Positions 15,099 through 23,278 of a DNA stretch of 64,000 bases are shown one piece after another; the stretch's first letter is position 1; each line of letters begins with the position of its first letter. The position numbers and the translations under genes are program-made. Origin of the DNA: JBKCUI01 sp052161605 (GTDB lineage: Bacteria; Planctomycetota; Planctomycetia; Pirellulales; Pirellulaceae); the NCBI GenBank assembly GCA_052161605.1, contig CP197409.1. One strand, written 5' to 3'. The notes beneath the pieces were generated by a model. The model did not search any database, had not been told where the DNA came from, and saw nothing but the letters and a program-made list of their open reading frames with translations.

Positions 15099-17309
15099 GT
15101 GAATGGCGTGGTAAAGCAAAATCGCTTTTTGTTAATGGCCTTGTTCGCCATTCACGCTTGGACTGGGATGATGTGCGTTAACTCCCATGCCCAAGTTGTA
15201 GGAATCTGCACAGCTCCCGACGGCAATGCGTGGATGGAACCACCTCCCGACGATTACCTAGCCCCAAAAGCATCCCTGATACCTCAGTTGGGCCCCCGTC
15301 CGTCCCCCACGAAGAACGACAACATTTCCCAGTTGAAACGCTGGCTAGACAAAGATCCATCCCTCGCGGAGTCTGCCCCAGTACCATCGAATCGCTATGC
15401 CGATCAGCGTCGCAACCATTTAGCTAGCGGCACGCATACCGGCTTTCGAATGCATTCCGTGGGACACTCCTCCATCAGGCTGGATGAGGATGCTGAAGAT
15501 TTGCTCGGTTCTCCAACTGCCGAAGATCTTTTGGTTCCCGGAGTGGGAACCTTTCACGGTTCAGATCCATTAGGAGGCATGGGACCCGATGCTGCCCGAG
15601 AAACCGAAAGGCTGAAAAAGCAGCAAGACGCCCCGCCCCAAACGCCACTTGGTATCGACCCACACTGGGAAGTCTATACCAACGATCGCTACCCCTCGGC
15701 CATGAAGTGTGCGAAATGCCATCAGAAGATCTATGATGAATGGCGAGTTAGTAGCCATGCCTATTCCGCAGTGTCACCCATGTTCAATCGCTTTGAACAA
15801 AAGGTGCATGAACTTGTTCGTGGTACCTCTGGGACTTTTTGCATGCGGTGTCATGCTCCTATCGCCACCCAAGCTGACTATCCACGCGATGCTTCGATTC
15901 TTGAAGCGCCGATCGTCTTCCGCGAAGGCATTACCTGCATCGTCTGCCACCGCGTCGTGGAGCGATACGGCCGAGTTAATGGCGAGAGGCGAATCGAACC
16001 GGGTTCTGAGTACGATCCCGTGGTGGGAAACCTCGGTGGACAAGGTGTCGATCAAGTCCTAGCGGACAAAGATAACTTTAAGGTAAAGATCGACCCGAGG
16101 GACAAACGCCCTTTGCAACCGATGCACCAGGGAGCGATTCAGTTCGAACAGTTGAACGATAGCTCGTTCTGCGCAGGTTGCCATCAAGTGGTCGTACAAC
16201 CCGGTATCGCCCTGGAAATTGTGTATCAGCAGTATCGCCAAGGCCCCGCTTGTAAGAAGGGGATCTCCTGCCAAGACTGCCACATGGGAGTTGTGCCTGG
16301 TAAACCCCTTGGATACGAATACGGTGCCGCAGCAGTTGTCAACGACAAGCCTGTTCGAACAGACCGAAAGCACTCCAACCACATTTTTTGGGGACCCGCT
16401 GTTCCATTAGCTCATCCGGGCATTTTTCCGCACAACGAAAAATCACTGCGTTGGGCTGCCAAGGATTGGCTGCAGTTCGATCATCGCCAAGGATGGGGAA
16501 CGGAAGAGTTTGAACAAGCTGTTTCCAGCGGACGGGTTCGCGTGAATTTTCCACCAGCCTGGAAATCTCCTCAAGAAAGACGGGATGCTCGGAAGGTAGT
16601 TGACGAGAACCAAAAGCTGATTGGTGTAAAGCGAGCGTCGGCTATCCAAGTTCTCGAGAATGGATCGCGAATCGATGGTCCGTTCTTTGCCTCAACTCCC
16701 ACCGCAGGCCGGGATCTAAAGCTTTCTTATGTCGTTAGCAACACCAGCGAGGGACACAATATGCCCAGCGGTTCGCTCGGTGCTCAGCCACAACTTTGGC
16801 TAAATGTCGTACTGATCGGTCCTGATGGTCAACACCTTTGGGAATCAGGGCATTTGGATAGCAACGGCGACATGTGCGATATCCACTCCTTGGACGTGAG
16901 AGCAGGTAAGGTGCAACGTGATGCTCAACTCGTCAACTTTCAGACAAAGTTCCTTATCACCAACTTAAAAGGAACCGAGCGTGAAATGTATCTACCCGTC
17001 AACGTCGACATCGACCCTTTGCCATTCTTTCGACCTGGTGCAGTACCCTATACAGTACTAAATCACCCACCATTCATACGAATGGAAGCCCACAGCATTC
17101 CGCCCATGGACTCGCGGACGGCTCGCTACACGATCCCTGCCAACTTGATGCGTCAGAAAGGCAGATATCGCTTGTCTGTACGACTGAGAAGTCGAGTCGA
17201 ACCGCCCTATTTTCTACTGTTCTGTGATGGCACTCCGGAAATGCTGACCTCTCTCAACGAGGCCATCTTAGACGCGCATCCCTATTCAACAGAATTCGTG
17301 GTGCGATAG
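15099..17309 (+). CDS. Pentaheme c-type cytochrome, exported
   Basis: A 736-residue exported protein with a GTG start and signal segment FLLMALFAIHAWTGMMC. Five CXXCH heme sites are seen: CAKCH (Cys204), CMRCH (248), CIVCH (280), CAGCH (358) and CQDCH (391), in the spacing of the cytochrome c554/multiheme group. An N-terminal proline-rich, low-complexity region (residues 40-180) comes first. A beta-rich C-terminal half (about 500-736, with EGHNMPSGSLGAQPQLWLNV) has no hemes. It should carry electrons in the periplasm or at the cell surface. The very next base after its stop begins a beta-barrel gene, so the two are a unit. Redox partner and acceptor are unknown. Confidence 0.88.
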   Translation: MNGVVKQNRFLLMALFAIHAWTGMMCVNSHAQVVGICTAPDGNAWMEPPPDDYLAPKASLIPQLGPRPSPTKNDNISQLKRWLDKDPSLAESAPVPSNRYADQRRNHLASGTHTGFRMHSVGHSSIRLDEDAEDLLGSPTAEDLLVPGVGTFHGSDPLGGMGPDAARETERLKKQQDAPPQTPLGIDPHWEVYTNDRYPSAMKCAKCHQKIYDEWRVSSHAYSAVSPMFNRFEQKVHELVRGTSGTFCMRCHAPIATQADYPRDASILEAPIVFREGITCIVCHRVVERYGRVNGERRIEPGSEYDPVVGNLGGQGVDQVLADKDNFKVKIDPRDKRPLQPMHQGAIQFEQLNDSSFCAGCHQVVVQPGIALEIVYQQYRQGPACKKGISCQDCHMGVVPGKPLGYEYGAAAVVNDKPVRTDRKHSNHIFWGPAVPLAHPGIFPHNEKSLRWAAKDWLQFDHRQGWGTEEFEQAVSSGRVRVNFPPAWKSPQERRDARKVVDENQKLIGVKRASAIQVLENGSRIDGPFFASTPTAGRDLKLSYVVSNTSEGHNMPSGSLGAQPQLWLNVVLIGPDGQHLWESGHLDSNGDMCDIHSLDVRAGKVQRDAQLVNFQTKFLITNLKGTEREMYLPVNVDIDPLPFFRPGAVPYTVLNHPPFIRMEAHSIPPMDSRTARYTIPANLMRQKGRYRLSVRLRSRVEPPYFLLFCDGTPEMLTSLNEAILDAHPYSTEFVVR

Positions 17310-19601
17310 ATGGCAAGTGGCCTATTGAGACAACCACTGTTGCGATCGCCCTGGGGCTTTTGTTTCCTCCTCCCTTACGCATTTGCAAGTATCGCTAACG
17401 CGCAAGTGGAACGTCCAGCCCTATGGAATCCGAATCGCGACACAAGCACCTCCTTCACTTCTCCAACAATCGATCTACTGAAGGTAGTGGGATTATCCCG
17501 TGTAGCTAGTGCCTCGTATCAAGAGCCCGATCAAGAGTCCGATCGTTCTTCTTCACAAGTCCGTTCACCCTACGACGACGTTTTCGGCGAGCCACTACCA
17601 CCTATCAAGCAGCCACGATCCCCCATTGCTTCCCCAAGTGATCGAATACTACTGGAAGATCGAATACCACAAGCAGGTGGTGCCGAAATTGACGAATTCA
17701 CATCTCAGCAACAGAGTAGACTCGATCCCGATCGGAATCGTGTGGTTCCCTATCAATCTCCCAACGTAAGGTCGCCCAGCGAGAATGTTGTCCCGTTGCC
17801 CGTTATTCCTGCTCCCGCAGACTTTCCAGGTTTTTTTCCTCCCGATCCAAACGCCAATACCTTGCCGGAACCGAGACGAACCTTTGAGTTGCCTAAACCG
17901 GAGGTCGTTAACCCCATGGTCGGCCCAAGCCAAACACCTAACTATTCGGAATTCGGCAACGGGACGGGTTCCATGCCGTGGCATCATCCGGAGATGTTTC
18001 AGGACGGAGGTATGGAGAACCAAATTTGGAGGGCAGGCCGAGCAAACGTTGAACCATCACGATCGAGCTTCTACACAGCAAGCTACGGCCACAGATTCAC
18101 AGAGGACAGATCCGTTGCAAATCCTTTGAGTACGCTACCCGAGCGATTACAAAGTCGACGATATCTGTTCAAGATAAATCCCTACATGCCCTCGTCATCG
18201 TCTCCGCTGCCGCTGATGAGCGATACCGCATGTCAGGTGGAGTTTCAGCATTCCGATTTCGCACCCAATCCACAAACTCCTCAGCCACTCGATTCTCGCA
18301 GGGAGATTGAGACCTATTCTGGTAAGTACTTTGTCGAGACTCAGCGTCCCTGGATTGAATGGGGACGTCCCTTCTATACAGGCGGCATGTACGAACCAGG
18401 AATTCCTGTCTTTAGTGAAACCAACCTTCTGACTCCGTCGTTGCTCGTTTACGGAGACTACAGAACGGCCGTCGGAATCCATCGGTTCGGGGGCAACCCA
18501 ACTCGTCAGTGGGCCCATCGGTTGAATCTTGATATCGATATGCGTTTCACAGGGACGGAACGATTCCACATGTTTGTCGGACCTTTCGACGACGAGGGCA
18601 GTTTTACAAAATTGGATTTCAGCGATAGTCGCAACGTCCGCTTCGATACCGAGATCGACTTTCAACCAGTCACCGCATTCTTCGAGGGTGATCTCGGTGC
18701 TATAGCTGGCAGCTTGTCAGGAACGGACGCTCCATTCGATCTCCCTTTCACCATGGGGCTTGTTCCGCTCCTCTACCAGAACGGGATTTGGATGGAGGAT
18801 GCCATAGCGGGGTTCGCCATCGGTTCCCCTTGGAGGCATTCAAGACCATTGAACTGGGCTAACTTTGATATGACCTTCTTCGCAGGTTTCGCCGACATTA
18901 ACAGCCCGGCTTTTCGTGATGAGAACTCTGCTAAGGTATATGGCACAGCCTGGTTTATTGAAGCGTACGAAGGCTATATAGAAGCCGACTATGCCTATCT
19001 CGACGATCGCGAGGGTGCTGGCAAGTCCTACCACAACGCTGCCATTGCTTACACGCGGCGTTACTTTGGACGAATCTCCAATTCCATTAGGTTGATCGGA
19101 AACGCGGGGCAACGTGGGCCTCTAGTGGATCGAACTGCCGACGGAGTTTTGTTGCTTCTAGAAAACAGCCTCATCACCTCGCAACCGAGCCACTTCGTCC
19201 CCTACTTCAACGCATTCCTCGGCAATGGTCGTCCGCAAAGTGTGGCCCGTGCTGGAGGATCTGGCGGGATTCTGCGAAACACCGGGATTAACTTTGAATC
19301 CGATGGCCTCACCGCCTACCCGACCTTGAACGACACCGGAGCCAACTCCTATGGTGGAGCAGTCGGATTCAATCTGCTTTCCGCCGACTTTCGACAGCAA
19401 TTCGTAGCAGAGTTTACCGCTCTCAATCCCTATGGAAATCCCGCCATTAGCCGTATCTCAGGCGCCCAATACGCCATTGGTGCGAGGTATCAACGGGCAA
19501 TCAACAATCGTGCGCTGATTCGATTTGACGCCATCAATGGCTGGCTGGACAATGATTCGAACATTTACGGAATGCGCAGCGAATTTCGCTGGAAGTTCTA
19601 A
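17310..19601 (+). CDS. Large outer-membrane beta-barrel protein paired with the cytochrome
   Basis: 763 residues. The ATG abuts the stop of the cytochrome gene. A signal segment (WGFCFLLPYAFASIANAQ) precedes about 250 residues rich in Pro, Ser, Asp and Arg, probably disordered. From about residue 300 alternating aromatic and polar residues suggest many transmembrane strands (FFAGFADINSP, AWFIEAYEGYIEADYAY, AIAYTRRYFGRISNSIRLIG). The last residue is Phe (EFRWKF), as in Bam-inserted barrels. The coupling to a multiheme cytochrome recalls porin-cytochrome conduits that carry electrons across the outer membrane. That function is inference; it could be an ordinary porin. Confidence 0.7.
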   Translation: MASGLLRQPLLRSPWGFCFLLPYAFASIANAQVERPALWNPNRDTSTSFTSPTIDLLKVVGLSRVASASYQEPDQESDRSSSQVRSPYDDVFGEPLPPIKQPRSPIASPSDRILLEDRIPQAGGAEIDEFTSQQQSRLDPDRNRVVPYQSPNVRSPSENVVPLPVIPAPADFPGFFPPDPNANTLPEPRRTFELPKPEVVNPMVGPSQTPNYSEFGNGTGSMPWHHPEMFQDGGMENQIWRAGRANVEPSRSSFYTASYGHRFTEDRSVANPLSTLPERLQSRRYLFKINPYMPSSSSPLPLMSDTACQVEFQHSDFAPNPQTPQPLDSRREIETYSGKYFVETQRPWIEWGRPFYTGGMYEPGIPVFSETNLLTPSLLVYGDYRTAVGIHRFGGNPTRQWAHRLNLDIDMRFTGTERFHMFVGPFDDEGSFTKLDFSDSRNVRFDTEIDFQPVTAFFEGDLGAIAGSLSGTDAPFDLPFTMGLVPLLYQNGIWMEDAIAGFAIGSPWRHSRPLNWANFDMTFFAGFADINSPAFRDENSAKVYGTAWFIEAYEGYIEADYAYLDDREGAGKSYHNAAIAYTRRYFGRISNSIRLIGNAGQRGPLVDRTADGVLLLLENSLITSQPSHFVPYFNAFLGNGRPQSVARAGGSGGILRNTGINFESDGLTAYPTLNDTGANSYGGAVGFNLLSADFRQQFVAEFTALNPYGNPAISRISGAQYAIGARYQRAINNRALIRFDAINGWLDNDSNIYGMRSEFRWKF

Positions 19602-19625
19602 TCAAAACGGTCTGAGTTTGAGTTC

Positions 19626-20582
19626 ATGAGTCAACAAGTCCACGAATGCTCTAAGAAGATTATCGCTAACATCGAGCAAGCGATCGTGGGAAAGCGAAAA
19701 CAACTCGTCCTTTCCCTTGTTTCCTGGTTCTCGGGAGGGCATATTCTTTTAGAAGATGTCCCCGGTGTTGCCAAAACGATGCTTGCTCGCGCTCTGGCTG
19801 CCAGCGTCGGTTGCCAATTCAAACGCATTCAGTGCACGCCTGATCTACTCCCAAGCGACATAACAGGGGCATCGATCTTTAACCAGAAAACGGGCGAGTT
19901 CGAGTTTCGACAGGGACCACTTTTTACCAATATCCTGCTAGCAGATGAAATCAACCGGACAACACCCAGAGCTCAATCGTCCCTTCTGGAGGCGATGGCT
20001 GAAGGGAACGCGAGCATCGACGGCATCACCTATAAATTGCCCAATCCATTTCTGGTTATCGCCACGCAAAACCCAGTCGATCACGAAGGCACCTTTCCAC
20101 TCCCCGAAGCCCAACTCGACCGCTTCTTCATGAAGTTTACACTAGGGTACCCATCAATGGAGGAAGAGCTGCGAATGCTGCAACTTCTCGAGCAAGAACA
20201 TCCCATCAATTCGCTCAAACCCGTGGTATCCACTGAGGAAATCCTTGCGGCTCAAAAGCAAGTTAAAGCGGTCTATGTGGATCCCAAGGTACGACAATAC
20301 TTGCTTCATATTGTTCATGAGACCCGTTCCCACACAGACCTTGCTCTCGGCGGCGGGCCCCGTGCGACGATCGCCTTGTTCCGGGCCTCTCAAGCCATGG
20401 CCGCCATCCGAGGACGAACCTACGTCCAACCAGATGATGTCAAGAAGATCATAGCTCCGGTGATGGCTCATCGCCTTATCCTACGCCCCGAAGCTCGTTT
20501 GCGCAAAATCACTTGCGATTCGGTACTTGATGAGATTATCGCCGAGATAGCGGTTCCGACGATCGATGAGCCCCGTAAATAG
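19626..20582 (+). CDS. MoxR-family AAA+ ATPase
   Basis: 318 residues with Walker A ILLEDVPGVAKT, Walker B ILLADEINR, sensor 1 in VIATQNPVDHEGTFPLPEAQ and the C-terminal lid with GGGPRATIALFRASQA. MoxR ATPases act as chaperones that help metal or cofactor insertion and protein-complex maturation. They usually sit next to DUF58 and VWA-domain genes. Here they are absent: the gene lies 24 bases after the barrel and 15 before an aldo/keto reductase. Its client may therefore be encoded in this same run, for example the cytochrome or the flavoenzyme. Confidence 0.93.
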   Translation: MSQQVHECSKKIIANIEQAIVGKRKQLVLSLVSWFSGGHILLEDVPGVAKTMLARALAASVGCQFKRIQCTPDLLPSDITGASIFNQKTGEFEFRQGPLFTNILLADEINRTTPRAQSSLLEAMAEGNASIDGITYKLPNPFLVIATQNPVDHEGTFPLPEAQLDRFFMKFTLGYPSMEEELRMLQLLEQEHPINSLKPVVSTEEILAAQKQVKAVYVDPKVRQYLLHIVHETRSHTDLALGGGPRATIALFRASQAMAAIRGRTYVQPDDVKKIIAPVMAHRLILRPEARLRKITCDSVLDEIIAEIAVPTIDEPRK

Positions 20583-20597
20583 TGACGATTCGGATTC

Positions 20598-21539
20598 ATG
20601 CAACGCGTAGACCTTTTCCCAAATGGACCAACGGTTAGCCGAATCGCGATGGGCTGCTGGCCCATTGCGGGTGTTACATCGCTAGGTGTTACCGAACAAG
20701 CCTCTCTCGCTACGGTACACAGAGCAATTGACGAAGGTATCAATTTTTTCGACACTGCTTACTCGTATGGTTTCGATGGCGAAAGTGATCGCATTCTTCG
20801 CCAAGTGCTCTCCGAGCGAGGAAGCGAGATGGTCATCGCTCACAAAGTAGGACAGTCGTGGGATGCGAATCGAAAAAGAGTGGTGGACGCTCGCCCAGAA
20901 ACAATGATCGCGCATGCAAAACAATGCGTCGCTCGACTTGATCTCGACTGCGTAGACCTGATGTATCTACATGCTCCGGATCCCAACGTACCGATCGAAG
21001 AATCGGCCCAGGCACTGACCGAGATAGCCAAGCTCGGTTTAGCTCGCTCCCTTGGGGTTTGTAATGTGACCTGCGAACAAGCTGTACAGTTCGCCGAGCA
21101 CTGTAACTTGGCAGCAATCCAAATACCTTTTAACATGCTACAGCAAACGCAACATAAAGCGATGCGAGCATTCGCCCAGGAGCGTGGGATTCTGCTAGTC
21201 TGTTATTGGGTCTACATGAAAGGTTTGCTTGCTGGCAAGCTTCGGCGCAACCATCAGTTCGCCCCACAGGACAAGCGATTGACTTACGAGATCTTCCAAG
21301 GGGAGGCGTGGTTACGAGCTCAGGATCTGATTGATCACCTCGAGCAGATAGCAATCGCCAAATCGTGCAGTGTTTCCCAGCTCGTTGTCACCTGGACCTT
21401 GCAACAGCCTGGCGTGGATGTCGTCTTGTTGGGTGCCAAAACTCCTGATCAGATCGCAGAGTCCGCAGGAGCAGACCGAGTGTTGCTCGATCAGGACGAA
21501 CTGGCTGCTTTAGATCGTGCGATTACCGAGGCGACGTAA
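20598..21539 (+). CDS. Aldo/keto reductase
   Basis: A 313-residue TIM-barrel NAD(P)H-dependent oxidoreductase. The catalytic tetrad can be placed: Asp and Tyr in FFDTAYSYGFDGESD, Lys in VIAHKVG and His in VDLMYLHAPDPN. ARSLGVCNVTCEQ is the strand-6/7 block of the family, and WTLQQPGVDVVLLGAKTPDQ the cofactor-binding end. It reduces an aldehyde or ketone, or the reverse; the substrate is not known. Its TAA stop overlaps the start of the halogenase-like gene (TAATG), so the two are translationally coupled and may work on the same compound. Confidence 0.9.
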   Translation: MQRVDLFPNGPTVSRIAMGCWPIAGVTSLGVTEQASLATVHRAIDEGINFFDTAYSYGFDGESDRILRQVLSERGSEMVIAHKVGQSWDANRKRVVDARPETMIAHAKQCVARLDLDCVDLMYLHAPDPNVPIEESAQALTEIAKLGLARSLGVCNVTCEQAVQFAEHCNLAAIQIPFNMLQQTQHKAMRAFAQERGILLVCYWVYMKGLLAGKLRRNHQFAPQDKRLTYEIFQGEAWLRAQDLIDHLEQIAIAKSCSVSQLVVTWTLQQPGVDVVLLGAKTPDQIAESAGADRVLLDQDELAALDRAITEAT

Positions 21540-23107
21540 TGAAGCGTTTCGACATCGCCATTCTAGGATCTGGTTTCGCTAGTAGCTTGTGCGGTGCTAT
21601 TCTGGCGAAACAAGGCAAATCGGTGATCATCCTCGATCGAAACAAACATCCACGTTTCTCCATCGGGGAGTCCACAACCCCCGCAGCAGATTTCTTGTTG
21701 CACCATCTTGCTCGAAAATATTGTCTCGATGAGCTGTTGCCACTCTGCACCTACGGCGAATGGAGGAAGCACTATCCTGACGTCCGACGAGGCTGCAAGC
21801 GTGGATTTAGCTATGTTTGGCATGGTGATGGAACGGACTATAAAGCGACTGCGAACCATGCCAACGAATTGATGGTCACAGCTAACTCCTCTCAGGATGT
21901 CGCGGATACGCAATGGTATCGGCCTGATGTCGACGAGTTTTTCATGCGAGTCGCTATTCAACGTGGTGTCGTGGTTTGGGAACAAGCCACTATAGAGGCA
22001 CTGAACCGGTCTAGTGGAACATGGTCGATTTCAGTAAAGTTCGATGCCATCGGTTCGGAAAGTCGTTCCGAGATTCAACCTTTTGAGATTGACGCAGGCT
22101 TTGTCATCGATGGCAGCGGCCCGAACAGTCTACTCATGGCTGCTCACGGCGGCGAAGATTTGACGGCTAACCTTTTAACCAACACGAGTGCCATCTACGG
22201 GCATTTTTACGGTGGTCAATCAACTCTGAATTGGCTGCGAGAACGTGGTGCGCGTATTTCTGATTTCCCCTATCCGTTTGATCAAGCGGCCGTGCATCAC
22301 GTCTTTCGTGACGGTTGGATGTGGCAGATTGGATTTGATGGCGACCTAACCAGTCTTGGCTTTGTAACCAATCAGCATTCTTCAGGGGATTTGCAGCACG
22401 AACGATCTTCCATGCCGCCTGATGTTGTTCCGGACGCAAATGATGCCCGAAGGGCCTGGGATGATAGGCTTCATCGTTACCCGGTCCTCAATGAGCTTTG
22501 CGGCGGGCTGGTTGAAGTTGACTTTCCGGGGAGACTGTTCGCGATTCCTCGCATCCAACGACTTCGTTCTCGCGCCGCAGGTAACGGTTGGGCTGCCTTG
22601 AGTTTTACTGTTGGATTCATTGATCCTTTGCATAGCACGGGTATCGCCCATTCGCTAAGTTCGGTCGAGCGAATCTGCAAGATACTCCTTGAATCCGAGC
22701 CGCTGCAACACACTAGCCAACTGCAATCCTATTCACAAGAAGTCGTCGGGGAACTGCAACATATCGATCGCGTGATTGCGACCTGTTATTCAGCCATGGG
22801 GAATTTTGAGTTGTTCACGGCGGCGACCATGATTTATTTCGCCGCAGCCATCGCCTTGGAACGTCACAGGGGCTTGAATCTCGACACCGGTTTCCTATTG
22901 GCCAAAGACGCATGCTTCCAAAAAATCGTCGAGGAAACCTTTCATTCCCTATCGCAATTGAACCAAAGCCATGAGCCAGCAAGCCCTCACCAAGTGCGAA
23001 CTGTCTTAGAGTCCATTAAGAAGCAGCTTGAGCCCTACAACGACGTCGGTCTCTTCACCCCCGAGACCCCCAATATGATTCTGCACACGGTCGCGGCTAA
23101 AGCGTAA
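21539..23107 (+). CDS. Flavin-dependent halogenase-like / geranylgeranyl reductase-like oxidoreductase
   Basis: 522 residues. The FAD-binding start is IAILGSGFASSL (residues 6-17), then SIGESTTPAADFLL near 41-54, the hallmark of the tryptophan-halogenase superfamily. A second cofactor motif is VIDGSGPNSLL. Near residue 260 it reads GWMWQIG: both Trp and the Ile of the halogenase WxWxIP motif are kept but the Pro is Gly. The third Gly of the dinucleotide motif is also replaced. It may be a halogenase, a hydroxylase or a reductase. It is coupled to the aldo/keto reductase gene. No peptide synthetase or polyketide genes are nearby. Confidence 0.78.
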   Translation: MKRFDIAILGSGFASSLCGAILAKQGKSVIILDRNKHPRFSIGESTTPAADFLLHHLARKYCLDELLPLCTYGEWRKHYPDVRRGCKRGFSYVWHGDGTDYKATANHANELMVTANSSQDVADTQWYRPDVDEFFMRVAIQRGVVVWEQATIEALNRSSGTWSISVKFDAIGSESRSEIQPFEIDAGFVIDGSGPNSLLMAAHGGEDLTANLLTNTSAIYGHFYGGQSTLNWLRERGARISDFPYPFDQAAVHHVFRDGWMWQIGFDGDLTSLGFVTNQHSSGDLQHERSSMPPDVVPDANDARRAWDDRLHRYPVLNELCGGLVEVDFPGRLFAIPRIQRLRSRAAGNGWAALSFTVGFIDPLHSTGIAHSLSSVERICKILLESEPLQHTSQLQSYSQEVVGELQHIDRVIATCYSAMGNFELFTAATMIYFAAAIALERHRGLNLDTGFLLAKDACFQKIVEETFHSLSQLNQSHEPASPHQVRTVLESIKKQLEPYNDVGLFTPETPNMILHTVAAKA

Positions 23108-23117
23108 CGATTTTCAC

Positions 23118-23138
23118 CCTCCCAAAGAATTTGGGAGG
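23118..23138. terminator. Hairpin between convergent genes
   Basis: CCTCCCAAA pairs perfectly with TTTGGGAGG around a GAA loop: nine base pairs, 11 bases after the halogenase-like gene. No T-run follows on either strand, so it may act as a weak bidirectional terminator or only protect the 3' ends. Confidence 0.5.
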
Positions 23139-23278
23139 ACCAGAGTGGAGGAACGATCAGTAGGGGAGGCCATTTCCTCGGATCAGGAAGCTTCTTCCTG
23201 AAACATAGAATCTCAACCAAAACGAAAATCAAAAAATGCGGGGAAACCTACAAACAACACACCTATCGCTCACCCCGA

